A stretch of 52,836 nucleotides of DNA, taken from NCBI GenBank assembly GCA_903930765.1, contig CAIYZV010000255.1, forward strand, positions 1-52,836, written 5' to 3'. Shown in pieces: positions 9,795-20,831 of this stretch (its first letter is position 1; every line of letters begins with the position of its first letter). The position numbers were made by a program, and so were the translations under genes. The notes under the pieces are model-generated. The model did not search any database. It was given only the letters and a program-made list of their open reading frames with translations, and was not told the DNA's origin. The DNA comes from an uncultured Pirellula sp. Its GTDB lineage: Bacteria; Planctomycetota; Planctomycetia; Pirellulales; Pirellulaceae.

Positions 9795-12700
9795 CTAGAA
9801 CGCTCCACCACCGCCGAAGCCACCATCACCGCGGAACCCGCCAGCGCCGCCGCCACCGCCACCGCCACCGCCGAACCCACCGCCACCGGCACCACCACCG
9901 CCGGCACCACCACCGCCGGCACCGCCGTTGGTTTGACCACTGACGAAGTTGAAGGTATCCACGGCGAGAATATCGCTGAAGAATGGGAACGAAGTGATGC
10001 GAACATAGCGGCGATCACCCGAAATCACCGCGGTGCCCATCATCATGGTTCCTTGCGGGATAACCGTGATGATTGGCTGGTAACCAACCATACCACCTCG
10101 GAAAAACGGGGGACGGAACTGACCACCTGGGAAACCTGATCCATTCCGATTTCCATTCGCGAATCGGGACAGCATCGCTTGGTACGCCAGATTCGGGTTG
10201 TACTCATCACCCATACCTGCTCCGAGCCCCGCATTGTCTTGTCCAGGTCCGACTTGAGCGAGAACCGCGTTGCTCGCAAACGATTTCTCCGCTTGAACCT
10301 TGGCCAAATGAGCTTCGGCGATCGGTTCGTTTCGATGACCGTTCTTGACCTCAGTGACGAGCATCGCATCCCGTTCGATAGCGATCTGTTGCTCGACGAT
10401 CTTTTGCTCAGGGGTACCGTAATCGGTAACCAAGTGAACCGTTACCTTGCCGCCAGCAACATCGCCCCAAACTTTCCGGATGACGATTCGATATTGACCT
10501 GCGTAGCCTTGAGCACAAGCGTAGGTCTCTGAAAAACCGTCTTTGCTCGGCTTGTCGAGCGAGGAACCATCCCCGAGGAGCAACCCACCCGCAATAGTTC
10601 TTGGGTTTGCCGAGTTGCAAACCGTGCCAGTCGGCTCTTCAACCACCAAATCGATATCGGCGTTCCCGGTCCAAGCAACACGAACTACCAAGTCTCGAAC
10701 TTGTGCCTTTTTCATGGCTTGTTCGAGGGCATAAGCCTCCATCTTGCGACCTTCGTTGGTCAATCGCACATAGGAAGCCTTGGCCGCGAGGATCGCTTTC
10801 TCGATCAAAGGCAGATGCTCATCGGTCCACGACTGGCTCAAAATCCCCGTCGAAGCCCACACAACACCGTCTTTGTCATCGAGTTCTAGGCTCAACTTCA
10901 AACCGGCATCGAGAGGAAACCGTTCCGAAGGATTCGCGCGGTGTGCATCGCGATAAATCGCGAGAGCTTCCTTCTTCATGCCTTGGGATTCTAAGTATCG
11001 AGCGATCTTCATCGCCACCGTTACATCGCCTCCGAAGTCGATGCTCGACAACATGACGCGACGAATTTCCGATCCGGGATAATCACAGCCTTGCATTGCA
11101 ATGCTGAGAGCTTCGTACATCCACGGTGCAGGGAGTGAATCTCGCATCACATCGCTCAATCGGTCGACAATCTGTTGGAACTTATCCTTGGTAACGGCAT
11201 CGTTCTTAGCATCAGCAGCCTTCTTGGCTTCGTCCATCGTGGTTCCAACCCAGCGAGCGAAAGCAGCTTCCGCCTCGGCTCGAGCGTCACCTTCGGAACT
11301 CAGGATGTTTTTCACCAACTCGGTAGCGTCCACGGCATCTGCAGGTGCTTGAGCCTTGGTCGACTTGGCAGGGGTGTCGTTGACATCCATCATGCCACCC
11401 ATGCCTCCGCCACCCATACCACCCATGCCGCCGCCGCCCATGCCACCCATGCCGCCGCCCATGCCGCCGCCGCCCATGCCTCCCATGCCGCCACCCATGC
11501 CGCCGCCGCCCATACCTCCCATGCCACCGCCCATGCCGCCGCCCATGCCGCCACCCATGCTCATCACGGGAACGACCAAGTCTCCGACGGGGTAAACACG
11601 AACAACGTTTGCGGAGTTCTTTTTATTGGTGATCTTCATGACTTCGTCTTGGATGACGTAGGTCAAGTTCAGTGGCTCAAGGATCAGCTTGAGTGCCGAG
11701 CGAAGCGAGATCTCAGGGACTTGCAACGAGATGGGCTCTTCCGGCGTAACGCTTTCTTCCTCCAATGCCTTCGTATCGATCACGATTGGGATGTTGTACT
11801 GATTCGCGAACTCCGACATCACCGTGCTCAGTGGAGAGTTGTTGAAGCTGACTTCTCCACGCTCTCGAAGCGCCCGGAAGATCCTTCGTTCAGTCTCATT
11901 ACCACCGGACAAATCGATGGTGCCGTAACGTTCCAGTCGGCGAGCACTTAAAGCCTGCCATACTTCTGCTGGTGGGTAACGGATCGGCGGTTCGTCCACG
12001 AACGGGATCAATCCGATTTCGCACAAGTACAGAGTATCGACGAATCCGCGATTACGTTGCTTGATCACATCCATGATCAAGCGATAATTTGCTAACGAGT
12101 TCGACTCGGTTTCAACAACGCGATCGATGACACTATCAGGATCCATTTCGTGAACTTGAGGAGCAATCTCATTGTTCGCTGCTGCGTAGAGTTGTTGCTC
12201 GAGAAGAGCGCTGAATCGCTCGACCAACTGCTGGATCGTCGCACCTCGGCGCTCGCGTTCTGCGAGCAATCGTCGCGATGCCGAGGCAGTCGACTGAACT
12301 GCTTCGGAACGAGCGATCCGCTCGCGCATGTCCGCTTCGGAACGAGCGACCGCTTGGATCCCTGCGGTCAATCGGGACTCCAATTGAACTCGACCTGCTG
12401 GGTCAAGCTCCGGCGTCCGTCGAACTTGATCGAGAAGCGACTTCAGAGCGATCTTGGATCCGGTCGGATCACCCGAGGTTCTAGCACGGCTCAACTCGGC
12501 GATCACTTGTCGCTCAAGGGCCTGAGCAGAAACACGCCGCATTTCTGCGTCTTTCGAAAGGAGATCTCCAGCGGTCGCCAACTCACCGAACGGGTCATTC
12601 GACGCAGGTGCCGGAGCAAAGCTGTTCTGCGGAACAGGTGCTGATGCTGCTGGGAACGGATTGGCAGGTACGCTCTCAACCCCAGCCGCAGGTGCGGTTG

Positions 12701-14207
12701 GCTGCGATTCCATCTCAGGCTCAGGAACTGCGTCGTTACCTCCGAACGCATTTCCGCCATCCACTTCAGGAACTGGCTCATTGCCTGCGGGTTCTCCGAA
12801 TGGATCGTCCGATGCTGGAGGATTCGGTTCGGTCGGCGGCTGTCCAAACGGATCGTCTTGGAACCGTGCCGAAATGAACTTCGCAATCTTTGGCGCTGCG
12901 CCATTATTCTTTGCCGGCTGAAGCTTCGAAGGTTGCTTTTCCGAAGCGGACGATTCATCTCGGTTGACCGACAGCGCGGCATCCAAAACCGATCGTGCTT
13001 CCAAGTTGTTGGGCGAACGTTGCAATGCTTCTTTGGCAATCGCAGACGCTGCCAGATTATCACCCATGTGCAGAGCGAATTTGGCCTCTTTCACCAACTG
13101 ATCCGCATTGCTCATGAGCGTATCGCCCAGTTCCCGCAACGCGTCAGAGCCCGGCGTCGGCATCAAGAGTCCACCATCCTTCGCAGCTTTGGAAACCATC
13201 GCCCCCACAAACGCGAGATCGGGATTGCTCGATTCGCTCTTGAGATTCCAAGAAATCGAAGCAGAACGGCCTTGAACCTCACCATCGATCTTCAACGATC
13301 CTTGAACCGACTCTCCCTGGAGTGTTCCGATCAAAATCGAATCGCGATCGAGTCGCATCGGAGGAACACGGGTCGGATAATGAGCAGTAATACCAACCGG
13401 CCAGCTCGTCTCCGAAGGCCAGAAAACAGGACGCGATATGACCTTCGCCAATTCGCTTCCCATCTGTTGCAAGGTAATGCCACTGATGTTTTGACGGACA
13501 AATACTCGGCCGCCGGTATGATTGGCAAGTGTCGCAAGAAACTCGCAATCGGTTCGTGGACCAATCGCCAACGAATGCACCACGCAGTGGCCTGACACCA
13601 ATTCTTCAATCAAGCTGTCGAACTCTTTCGTGTTCATCAGGTTCGACAGGTGAACACCATCGCCGATGTAAATAATGTTGCGGTCGCCACCCTCAGGCAT
13701 CGCCTTGGCAGCGGCCCGCAGTGCACTCGCAATATCGGTCGTCCCCAGCGGGAGCCGACGCTCCAGTTTTGCAAACCCATCTGCAATCTTCTCGCCGCTC
13801 GGAGCCCCCGCAGCCATCAACTGCACCGGCTCAACGTCGCACGCAAAAAGAGACACGTTGGAACCGTCCGAAAGCGATTCAATGACCGAACGAGCAATCT
13901 CGATCGATTCGCTTCGGTACTCGCCGTTTTGCGAAGCAGAAGTGTCCACCACCACCGCCACCCGTGCGTCGCGGTCTTCCTGACCCAACTCACCAGGAAG
14001 AAGACTCAAGGCGAACAGGGTTCGTCCTGAATCGTCGTAAGTCACCAGCCGACTTGCCTTTGCGACTTGGTCGGCAGAGCTGCTAGCCACCGCAACCACG
14101 GAAGTTGCTGGCACAAAACAAGAAACCGAGCCGATCGCAACCGCCGCCCCAACCGCTAAGCGTGGGAGGGTTGCTCGTGTAGCTCGTAACGCGCGATGAA
14201 TCAGCAT
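9795..14207 (-). CDS. Large secreted VWA-domain protein with STN-like domain, Met/Gly-rich tract, DUF2135-like domain and Gly-rich C-terminus
   Basis: 1470 aa; MIDAS DTSAS; STN-like VSFNNSPLSTVMSEFANQYNIPIVIDTKAL...LRSALKLILEPLNLTYVIQDEVMKITN; (GGM)n tract; WTGNADIDLVVEEPTGTVC. Confidence 0.85.
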   Translation of the reverse strand: MLIHRALRATRATLPRLAVGAAVAIGSVSCFVPATSVVAVASSSADQVAKASRLVTYDDSGRTLFALSLLPGELGQEDRDARVAVVVDTSASQNGEYRSESIEIARSVIESLSDGSNVSLFACDVEPVQLMAAGAPSGEKIADGFAKLERRLPLGTTDIASALRAAAKAMPEGGDRNIIYIGDGVHLSNLMNTKEFDSLIEELVSGHCVVHSLAIGPRTDCEFLATLANHTGGRVFVRQNISGITLQQMGSELAKVISRPVFWPSETSWPVGITAHYPTRVPPMRLDRDSILIGTLQGESVQGSLKIDGEVQGRSASISWNLKSESSNPDLAFVGAMVSKAAKDGGLLMPTPGSDALRELGDTLMSNADQLVKEAKFALHMGDNLAASAIAKEALQRSPNNLEARSVLDAALSVNRDESSASEKQPSKLQPAKNNGAAPKIAKFISARFQDDPFGQPPTEPNPPASDDPFGEPAGNEPVPEVDGGNAFGGNDAVPEPEMESQPTAPAAGVESVPANPFPAASAPVPQNSFAPAPASNDPFGELATAGDLLSKDAEMRRVSAQALERQVIAELSRARTSGDPTGSKIALKSLLDQVRRTPELDPAGRVQLESRLTAGIQAVARSEADMRERIARSEAVQSTASASRRLLAERERRGATIQQLVERFSALLEQQLYAAANNEIAPQVHEMDPDSVIDRVVETESNSLANYRLIMDVIKQRNRGFVDTLYLCEIGLIPFVDEPPIRYPPAEVWQALSARRLERYGTIDLSGGNETERRIFRALRERGEVSFNNSPLSTVMSEFANQYNIPIVIDTKALEEESVTPEEPISLQVPEISLRSALKLILEPLNLTYVIQDEVMKITNKKNSANVVRVYPVGDLVVPVMSMGGGMGGGMGGGMGGMGGGGMGGGMGGMGGGGMGGGMGGMGGGGMGGMGGGGMGGMMDVNDTPAKSTKAQAPADAVDATELVKNILSSEGDARAEAEAAFARWVGTTMDEAKKAADAKNDAVTKDKFQQIVDRLSDVMRDSLPAPWMYEALSIAMQGCDYPGSEIRRVMLSSIDFGGDVTVAMKIARYLESQGMKKEALAIYRDAHRANPSERFPLDAGLKLSLELDDKDGVVWASTGILSQSWTDEHLPLIEKAILAAKASYVRLTNEGRKMEAYALEQAMKKAQVRDLVVRVAWTGNADIDLVVEEPTGTVCNSANPRTIAGGLLLGDGSSLDKPSKDGFSETYACAQGYAGQYRIVIRKVWGDVAGGKVTVHLVTDYGTPEQKIVEQQIAIERDAMLVTEVKNGHRNEPIAEAHLAKVQAEKSFASNAVLAQVGPGQDNAGLGAGMGDEYNPNLAYQAMLSRFANGNRNGSGFPGGQFRPPFFRGGMVGYQPIITVIPQGTMMMGTAVISGDRRYVRITSFPFFSDILAVDTFNFVSGQTNGGAGGGGAGGGGAGGGGFGGGGGGGGGAGGFRGDGGFGGGGAF
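11392..11562 (-). repeat. Met-Gly low-complexity coding repeat (MGGGMGG)n
   Basis: Tandem (G)CCGCCC-ATG type units; encodes MGGGMGGGMGGGMGGMGGGGMGGG... Confidence 0.9.
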
Positions 14208-14975
14208 AGCGATTCGCTCCGAAAGTTCTCGAAGAGTCTAAATTGATCAAAATTCAACCGAGGAAACGGAAAGTTAGACCCGTCCATCCACTCCTAATCT
14301 ATTTCTGATCCCTTTTCGATGCCATCAAAAAAGGAACAAATGATCAAGAAACATGGACCGTACCCACCACCCGACGCAAGTTGTTGGATCCAACTCACCT
14401 CAGGGTTCCGCGACCGATATAACCGACCAACAGCAAAGCACGGGCCAAAAAACAAATTTGTTGCCAAAGTCGGGGGTAGGAATGCAAAAATCGAGATGGC
14501 CGTCTATTTCAAAATGAAGCCCCGTCAGATTTCCATCAGAAACGTAGCCAAAGCGACATCGACCTTTTCGAGGATCGCAGTGGAGCCTACGAAGCATCGG
14601 GAGAAAACCTGTCGTTTCTGGACAGAACCGCTGCCAAATCGCCTCAGCATGGGCTAATTCGCACACCGCGAGCGGCCGAAACGTTGCAATTTAACACATT
14701 GGTCGCTCCCTCATTCGGGACCTAATAAAGAACGGGGCATACCCGTGACGCGTGTCAGAAGGCGTTCAACAGCGTCAAAAACCGAAAAACCGTCAAATTC
14801 TACTTAACCCCCCAGCCTTTGCAGTCCGATCATTCCAAGAGACGCCCACGGATCGGCAATTCGACCGCTCCGCGTGCGTTCTGAAGAAACCCGTGACGCA
14901 TCCTCCCCACCACGCCAAAAACCGAAGGCGCTCCGGGAACTTGCTTCAAGTGCTGAGCACAAGGATTTGCAAAGA

Positions 14976-17708
14976 ATGCTACGAATAAGCCTCCTCCTAC
15001 ACAGCCTTCACGGAACCCCAATTCGAGGCATCGAGAGGAGAGGTCGACTGCACCTTTTGACCTGGTTCGTGGCGACCTCCGCTCTCGCGATTGCAGTCTC
15101 CAGTAACACGGGCTTTTGCCAGGAAGATACGTTCGAGGCGGCACCCCCACCCTCAGGCGCGGTCTCCGGGCTGTTTAGCCGGGTCTTTGCGCCCTCCGCA
15201 TCTCGGCCGAAACCCACTAAGACCGTTCGGGAATCGCCATCCAATGGCGGGCTGTTCGTTCCCTTAAAGTCATTTTCGAACGTTTTTAAGAGTCGGTCAG
15301 AGTCGGTCGAAACACCGGTAATCCCTTCGGAAAGCAGACCGCTGCTCCCACGCGTTCCCAAGGAACCGTTCCAGAATCTTACACGCCGCGACCGGCGTGA
15401 AAAAAGTGATGTCGATGTCGAGGTCCGCGAAGACAATCGCGACGATAGTACAGAGCCAGCCAACACCGCCACGGCTAGCGTCACTGCACCGCCAACATCG
15501 CAGCCTGTTTCGAAATCATTTTCCGGTTCTGCGTACACCGCAGACCAATCCAAAGCACCATCCCAGGAACCAGACACTCCAGGAGCGGCCTCTCAAGATC
15601 GTGAGACCGAAAGCTTGAACTCCGCGAGGAGCTTTGAAGCATCACCCCCGAGTAGATCCATCGATTCGAAAGGGACCAGCCGTCGCGCTGCTGGAAGTAC
15701 TGACAATGCCAGACTTCCCTCGTTGTCGAAGACATCTCCGCCTGAGATGGCGGGTTCATCAGCACCCGTTCGAAATCCTCTTCCCTTGGTCGACTCCGAA
15801 AATGTCAACTCAGCGAATGCCAACTCAGCAGCAACACCCGCTAACGCAAAGTCTCAAGACAATCCCGCCCCTCGCGGGATTGCTGGCAACCCACCAAAGA
15901 GTAAGGATGGAGGTTTGCCTCCCATCACTGCACAACCTACTGCAACCAATCGGAACTCCGCACCACAGTCCGTACAACCTCGCAGCAATATGACGACCGC
16001 GTCAGGCAGAACACAGGTCATAGGACGCAGCAACAGCGACACACCTGTTGTTTCAAAAAACGGTGCTGCTTCCGGCGCAACCGCCAATCTCGCTCCAAGC
16101 ACTGGTGGTAACACCTCGAAACTAGGGAACTCTTCTGTGCTCGCCGACAGCTCAGACAATGCTACTGACAGCACCCTTGCTGCTAATACCGTTGCTGCAA
16201 ATACCGATACGCGGTCCCCTGCGACCGCGTCCCCCAAGATCTCTATGCCAACGACGATAACCAATCCGACCAACGCTCCCCAAAGTAAAACTTCCAACGT
16301 ATCCAAACCTACTTCTGGTTTGCAGCAAACGATCCCTCAAGTGCGATTGCAAGTCCAAGGAGCGAATTCGATCCTGGTGGGCCAAGGCTCGCCGTATGAG
16401 ATCGTCGCAACCAATGAAGGCAAAGAGGTACTTCAAGGCCTGCTCGTTCGGGCATCGGTACCCAAGGGAGTGCAAATCGGTGACGTCGCCGTTACCGATG
16501 GAAATTTTGAAATCGATAGCGACGAATCCGATAATGGTGTCGTTTGGGAACTCGAGCAACTCCCCGCAGGGACCTCGAAAACACTTCGCCTGATGATCAA
16601 CGCTGTCCAAGCGGAACACTTCGCTTTGGGACTTGAATGGACAGTCACTCCTCCTTCTAGCCAGATGCAAGTCCACGTTCAACAACCGCAATTGCAGTTG
16701 GCACTCGAGGGGCCTGCCGAAGTGGACTATGGCCGACCACAGATTTATCGCATGCGTATCCGTAATCCAGGGAACGCAGATGTCCAAAAGGTTTCCGTGG
16801 AATTGACGGCCGAACCCTATGGCAGCAATCAGTCGGAAATCGGCGATGTACCCGCCGGTAGCGAACGTGTTGTCGAAGTCGAATTGACATTCCAACAAGC
16901 CGGCCGGTTGCCCATCAAGGCAAAAGCCTTCAGCACGATCTCGAATCTCGACGCATCCAGCAACATCGAAGTCAATGTGCAACAGTCGACCCTGCTTGCG
17001 ACCTGGAATGGCCCTACGGAGTTTTACCAAGGCAGCACCGCAGAGTATGACCTGACCATCGAGAACCAAAGCGGTATCGTTGCACGAGACATCACGTGCA
17101 ACATCAAACTACCCGCGGGCGTCGATGTCATCGGACTACCCCCTGGGATCACTCGATCCGGCGATCGGCTCCGCTGGGAGATCCAGTCCCTGGGTGCACA
17201 AGAACGGCTTGCGTATCCCCTCCGATTGCTGATGAACCAACTCGGGCAGAATGAGATCGGTTTCTCGTGCGAATCGATTACCGGTGAGCCGATCCAAGCA
17301 ACCATCAAGACGGCCGTCGATGCCGTCGCGGATCTACATCTTTCGGTTACCGATCCAATTGCTCCGGCACCTGTCGGCCAACCGGTAACTTATGAAATCA
17401 CCATCACTAACCGAGGTCGCAAGACAGCCGAAGATGTCTTTGTCGTAGCCCAATTCTCCGAAGGAATTGAACCTACTCGAGTCGACGGACACACGGGCAA
17501 ACTGATCCCGGGACAAGTGCTCTTCGATGCGATCCCTAAGATCCAACCGAACGAGACCATCGTCCTGAAGGTATTTGCCGAAGCGGCCAAGCCTGGTACC
17601 CACCGATTCCGCGCGAGCGTTAAATGCCAAGGCAGCGAAGACGATCTTCTCGAAGAGGAATCCACACGCTACACGGCAGCAGCCACCGTTCGTTCGGACC
17701 GTAGATAA
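14976..17708 (+). CDS. Secreted DUF11-like repeat protein with long low-complexity N-terminal region
   Basis: ORF 14874..17708; ATG at 14976 gives a better signal-like N-terminus. Repeated blocks such as ADLHLSVTDPIAPAPVGQPVTYEITITNRGRKTAEDVFVVAQFSEGIEP are DUF11-like. Confidence 0.85.
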   Translation: MLRISLLLHSLHGTPIRGIERRGRLHLLTWFVATSALAIAVSSNTGFCQEDTFEAAPPPSGAVSGLFSRVFAPSASRPKPTKTVRESPSNGGLFVPLKSFSNVFKSRSESVETPVIPSESRPLLPRVPKEPFQNLTRRDRREKSDVDVEVREDNRDDSTEPANTATASVTAPPTSQPVSKSFSGSAYTADQSKAPSQEPDTPGAASQDRETESLNSARSFEASPPSRSIDSKGTSRRAAGSTDNARLPSLSKTSPPEMAGSSAPVRNPLPLVDSENVNSANANSAATPANAKSQDNPAPRGIAGNPPKSKDGGLPPITAQPTATNRNSAPQSVQPRSNMTTASGRTQVIGRSNSDTPVVSKNGAASGATANLAPSTGGNTSKLGNSSVLADSSDNATDSTLAANTVAANTDTRSPATASPKISMPTTITNPTNAPQSKTSNVSKPTSGLQQTIPQVRLQVQGANSILVGQGSPYEIVATNEGKEVLQGLLVRASVPKGVQIGDVAVTDGNFEIDSDESDNGVVWELEQLPAGTSKTLRLMINAVQAEHFALGLEWTVTPPSSQMQVHVQQPQLQLALEGPAEVDYGRPQIYRMRIRNPGNADVQKVSVELTAEPYGSNQSEIGDVPAGSERVVEVELTFQQAGRLPIKAKAFSTISNLDASSNIEVNVQQSTLLATWNGPTEFYQGSTAEYDLTIENQSGIVARDITCNIKLPAGVDVIGLPPGITRSGDRLRWEIQSLGAQERLAYPLRLLMNQLGQNEIGFSCESITGEPIQATIKTAVDAVADLHLSVTDPIAPAPVGQPVTYEITITNRGRKTAEDVFVVAQFSEGIEPTRVDGHTGKLIPGQVLFDAIPKIQPNETIVLKVFAEAAKPGTHRFRASVKCQGSEDDLLEEESTRYTAAATVRSDRR

Positions 17709-17709
17709 T

Positions 17710-17731
17710 CCCCTACAGACTAGGGGTTCTT
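17710..17731 (+). terminator. Possible Rho-independent terminator
   Basis: CCCCTA-CAGAC-TAGGGG followed by TTCTT just after the stop of the DUF11-like gene. Confidence 0.5.
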
Positions 17732-17786
17732 CCGCACAGCACGTGTTGCCCGGCTCACTTCGCAAAGCTCTGTTAGTACGGATTGA

Positions 17787-20261
17787 TTAGTACGGATTGA
17801 TCGCATTCACCAGACGCAGCGTGGCTTTGGATCGGTCGCCGTCCGACCACTCCAACAGATCCTGCGACTGCTTGCGTTCATCGGCTCGTGGCCATCGGGA
17901 TTGAACGATCATGAATGCGTGTTCGACAATTTGCTCCCAAGGCAATCCGCTTTCCGCCAACTGCTTTGCCAAGGCGTCCGCCTTCGCGTAAGGGATTTCA
18001 TTTCCTAATTCATAGGCCACACGCTGTGCCGGCCAGCGATCCAACTCGTCCGTCGTGGGTGATTGCTTGCCCGTCGCAGATGGCTGATAAACTACCGATG
18101 GCTGTGCCAACGCAGTCCTGTCGATCGCCGTGGCATAATTCGGTCCATAGTACTTGACCAAGGTCGCCAATTCGTTGGTTGCTGCCGCTCGCTTCAGGTC
18201 TCCTGAATAGGTCGCGAACAACTGACTGTTGCGTCGTTGCTTGACGAGCGTTGCCGCGTCCAGCATAAGATAATCCGCGCCACCGAACGACGCTTCCGTT
18301 ACGGATGCCGGAGCCGACATGGCCATCCAATAGACTAAACGCCTCAAACCAACCGAATCCCGTTGGAGCTTGGAACCTAAGAATTGCAACAGATCCCGGC
18401 GTTCATCGGCTCCTTCTTCATCCGTCAAACCGAGGGGAGGGACTAAGGGTTGGCCGAACGACTGAGTCCAAACCAAATCGACTAGAGATTGCCTAGCGCT
18501 AACAGCCCCTTCAAACCACTCGCCCAACGCCACTCGACGATCTTGCTTGCTGATCACTCGCTTGCCATCCGGAAATAAAGGCGCGACAATCGCCAACCGA
18601 TCTTCTGCATCGGCCAAGAAAAAATCGGGTTTGGCAGCGCCAGCGACGGTCGACCAAACCGCAGCCAACCCCGCGAAGAGACCAGATTCACGGCCCCCGT
18701 CAAATCGAGAGAGGTTCTTCGACCACTCGGCGCGATCGCTGAGACTTTTTGAGTCCTCGGTATGACAATGACTGCACGCAGCAGTAGACTTGCCCGCCAT
18801 CTTGAAACTTTGCATAGCGAGAGTCTCAAGGGACCCCAGCTGATTCCGGTTCAGTCCAACCGCCTTGTGGGAACCAGAATCCAGAATTAGCTGCTCACTA
18901 ACTTTCCATGACTCCAGCCAATGCTTGACCCAATATGCCTCTGGGTGTGTAGAAATCTCTTCGGGATCCGCCGTTACCATCGAGCGTTCGATACCACCGA
19001 TAGGCTCATTGCGATGGATCGATTGTCGCAACCAAGAAACGAACGCTTGACGGCCTGAATCCGCGGTCGACTTGCCGCTCACTCCAACGTAATAACCCGC
19101 GAGAACATCAGCCCAGTGCTGATCAAATTCTTCGCTGGCTATCCACTTGTTGGCGAGTTGTTCAATTGCGTCTCGCGTGCTCTTCGCACTTTTGCGAACG
19201 GACTCTCTCTCTGCTGAGGTCGGAGTTCGTCCGATCACAATTCTCCCTATTCGATCTTCAAGCTGTTCTCGTTCGGTGAGGACTTTCGTCTCAATATCCA
19301 ATCGTTTCCATAAATGCTGGAACTGATCGTCAATAACGCCGATCGTCTCCGTATCTTCAGTCGCCCCTAGCGTGAACGGCTTTGCCCCAGCCGCCTTCGA
19401 TGCAATCTCGGTGCTCGAGGCTCCCTCCTTTGATTCAACCTCTGTCTTGGGTTCTCTGTTAAGATCCCTTGCGACAACAACCCCTTCAGACCCATCGCTG
19501 TCCAATTTGGCATCTGGAATTTGCACACGATCGCGAGCATCTTTTTGGCCGAGTGGGCGATTGCTGGCCCCGCCAGCAACATTGCTTGGATCCACGCTCT
19601 TCCCGGCTACCCCTCGATCATTTCCTGGGATCGCGGCAACGGATCCACCATCGAGGACTGGCCCGTTCGCGACGATCGCTTCCGTAGGGATCGGTTCTGG
19701 GTTCGCCGTCGGTTGCCCCGACACAGATTCGTTGACAGATTCGTTGGCGACCTTACGCTCCTCAGAACGCTGCCACCAAGAAATCCCTAGCAGGGTGCCA
19801 ACTAATGATGCCGCCACAGCGAGAAACACCCATCGTCCTAAATCACCGCGTTCCTCGCTCGCTACTGCCGAGGGGGTTACCGCCGAGGTTGAGTTCCTCG
19901 GGCCACTCGAAACCGCCGCACTACGAACATGGGTCAACGGCGAGCCGGCGGTAACTTGGATCGGAGGTGCAACTACAAAGCTTGGAACTCGCTCAAACTG
20001 TTTCAGATCACGTTGGGCGGCTTGTGCAGCCATTTCCAATTCTTCCACGGTAAAGAAACCGTGGTCGGTATTGGAATCAACGTTATCGAACTCAACTCGA
20101 TCCGCGATCTTTTTGGCTTGCAAGCGGGAATCCTCAGGTCGATCCCCACGAAGCATTTCGAACAGCAACGCATCGAGCGACTGTTCCGCAGCCGGGTCAA
20201 TAGGTTGCAATGACAACTCGTTCTCGTTTTCGTCGGGTGTTGAGGATTTCATGGAACTCAT
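17787..20261 (-). CDS. Single-pass membrane protein with acidic cytoplasmic N-terminus and periplasmic DUF1549-like region containing CxxCH (putative anti-sigma-like partner)
   Basis: TM WVFLAVAASLVGTLLGISWW; ACSHCHTEDS; start ATGA-overlaps the upstream sigma factor stop. Confidence 0.75.
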   Translation of the reverse strand: MSSMKSSTPDENENELSLQPIDPAAEQSLDALLFEMLRGDRPEDSRLQAKKIADRVEFDNVDSNTDHGFFTVEELEMAAQAAQRDLKQFERVPSFVVAPPIQVTAGSPLTHVRSAAVSSGPRNSTSAVTPSAVASEERGDLGRWVFLAVAASLVGTLLGISWWQRSEERKVANESVNESVSGQPTANPEPIPTEAIVANGPVLDGGSVAAIPGNDRGVAGKSVDPSNVAGGASNRPLGQKDARDRVQIPDAKLDSDGSEGVVVARDLNREPKTEVESKEGASSTEIASKAAGAKPFTLGATEDTETIGVIDDQFQHLWKRLDIETKVLTEREQLEDRIGRIVIGRTPTSAERESVRKSAKSTRDAIEQLANKWIASEEFDQHWADVLAGYYVGVSGKSTADSGRQAFVSWLRQSIHRNEPIGGIERSMVTADPEEISTHPEAYWVKHWLESWKVSEQLILDSGSHKAVGLNRNQLGSLETLAMQSFKMAGKSTAACSHCHTEDSKSLSDRAEWSKNLSRFDGGRESGLFAGLAAVWSTVAGAAKPDFFLADAEDRLAIVAPLFPDGKRVISKQDRRVALGEWFEGAVSARQSLVDLVWTQSFGQPLVPPLGLTDEEGADERRDLLQFLGSKLQRDSVGLRRLVYWMAMSAPASVTEASFGGADYLMLDAATLVKQRRNSQLFATYSGDLKRAAATNELATLVKYYGPNYATAIDRTALAQPSVVYQPSATGKQSPTTDELDRWPAQRVAYELGNEIPYAKADALAKQLAESGLPWEQIVEHAFMIVQSRWPRADERKQSQDLLEWSDGDRSKATLRLVNAINPY

Positions 20262-20830
20262 TTCGATTCGGGCGTATCTTCGTCTCGTATTTTGACGATC
20301 CGTTTTTCATCAAGACATAACTTCAATTGGGTTTTCGCGCGTTGCATTAAGTTTTTCGCACCATGCTCGGAGATACCCAGTTCCTCGGCGATTTTTTCTC
20401 GCGATGCATTCTCGGAGAACCTCAAGCGTAGCGACTGCTGCGCTCTTGGGGATAATCGGGAGAAACAATCCGTGAGCGCATCGGCAACCTCATTCCCTGA
20501 CGAATCCGCTCCAGCCCACCGGACCCAATGGCTGTCGAGAACCTCCATGTCGTCGGTCACTGCAATGCGATCCTCTCGACGCCGCAGCGTGACGAGCAAA
20601 TGGAACGCAACGCGGCGGAGGTAGGATGCGGTCGAAGCGTGGCTGAAATCCTGGAAAGGACGCCGCAACACTGCGACGAACGTTTCTTGAGTCAGATCAT
20701 CTGCCAAACTGGGATCGCAACCGATCGCGCGGAGGTACCTCCACACCCCGGCTTGATGCTCGGCGACTAGCACCGTTGCATCGAACCTATTTCCGTCAGC
20801 CTCTGGAGTGTTGGTCAATTCATCAAGCAC
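20258..20830 (-). CDS. ECF-type RNA polymerase sigma factor
   Basis: GTG start (20830-20828); LADDLTQETFVAVLRRPF (region 2) and LSPRAQQSLRLRFSENASREKIAEELGISEHGAKNLMQRAKTQLKLCL (region 4 HTH). Confidence 0.93.
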   Translation of the reverse strand: MLDELTNTPEADGNRFDATVLVAEHQAGVWRYLRAIGCDPSLADDLTQETFVAVLRRPFQDFSHASTASYLRRVAFHLLVTLRRREDRIAVTDDMEVLDSHWVRWAGADSSGNEVADALTDCFSRLSPRAQQSLRLRFSENASREKIAEELGISEHGAKNLMQRAKTQLKLCLDEKRIVKIRDEDTPESK

Positions 20831-20831
20831 G

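Noticed and set aside
11175-11951. ORFs rich in HATHAAAAHATHAA and MPPPMPPMPP opposite the VWA protein gene
   Set aside because: They are antisense/out-of-frame readings of the (GGM)n coding repeat; the minus-strand 1470-aa frame explains the DNA.
14319-14657. 112-aa ORF in the divergent intergenic region
   Set aside because: Composition and lack of motifs or convincing RBS make it weak; left unannotated.
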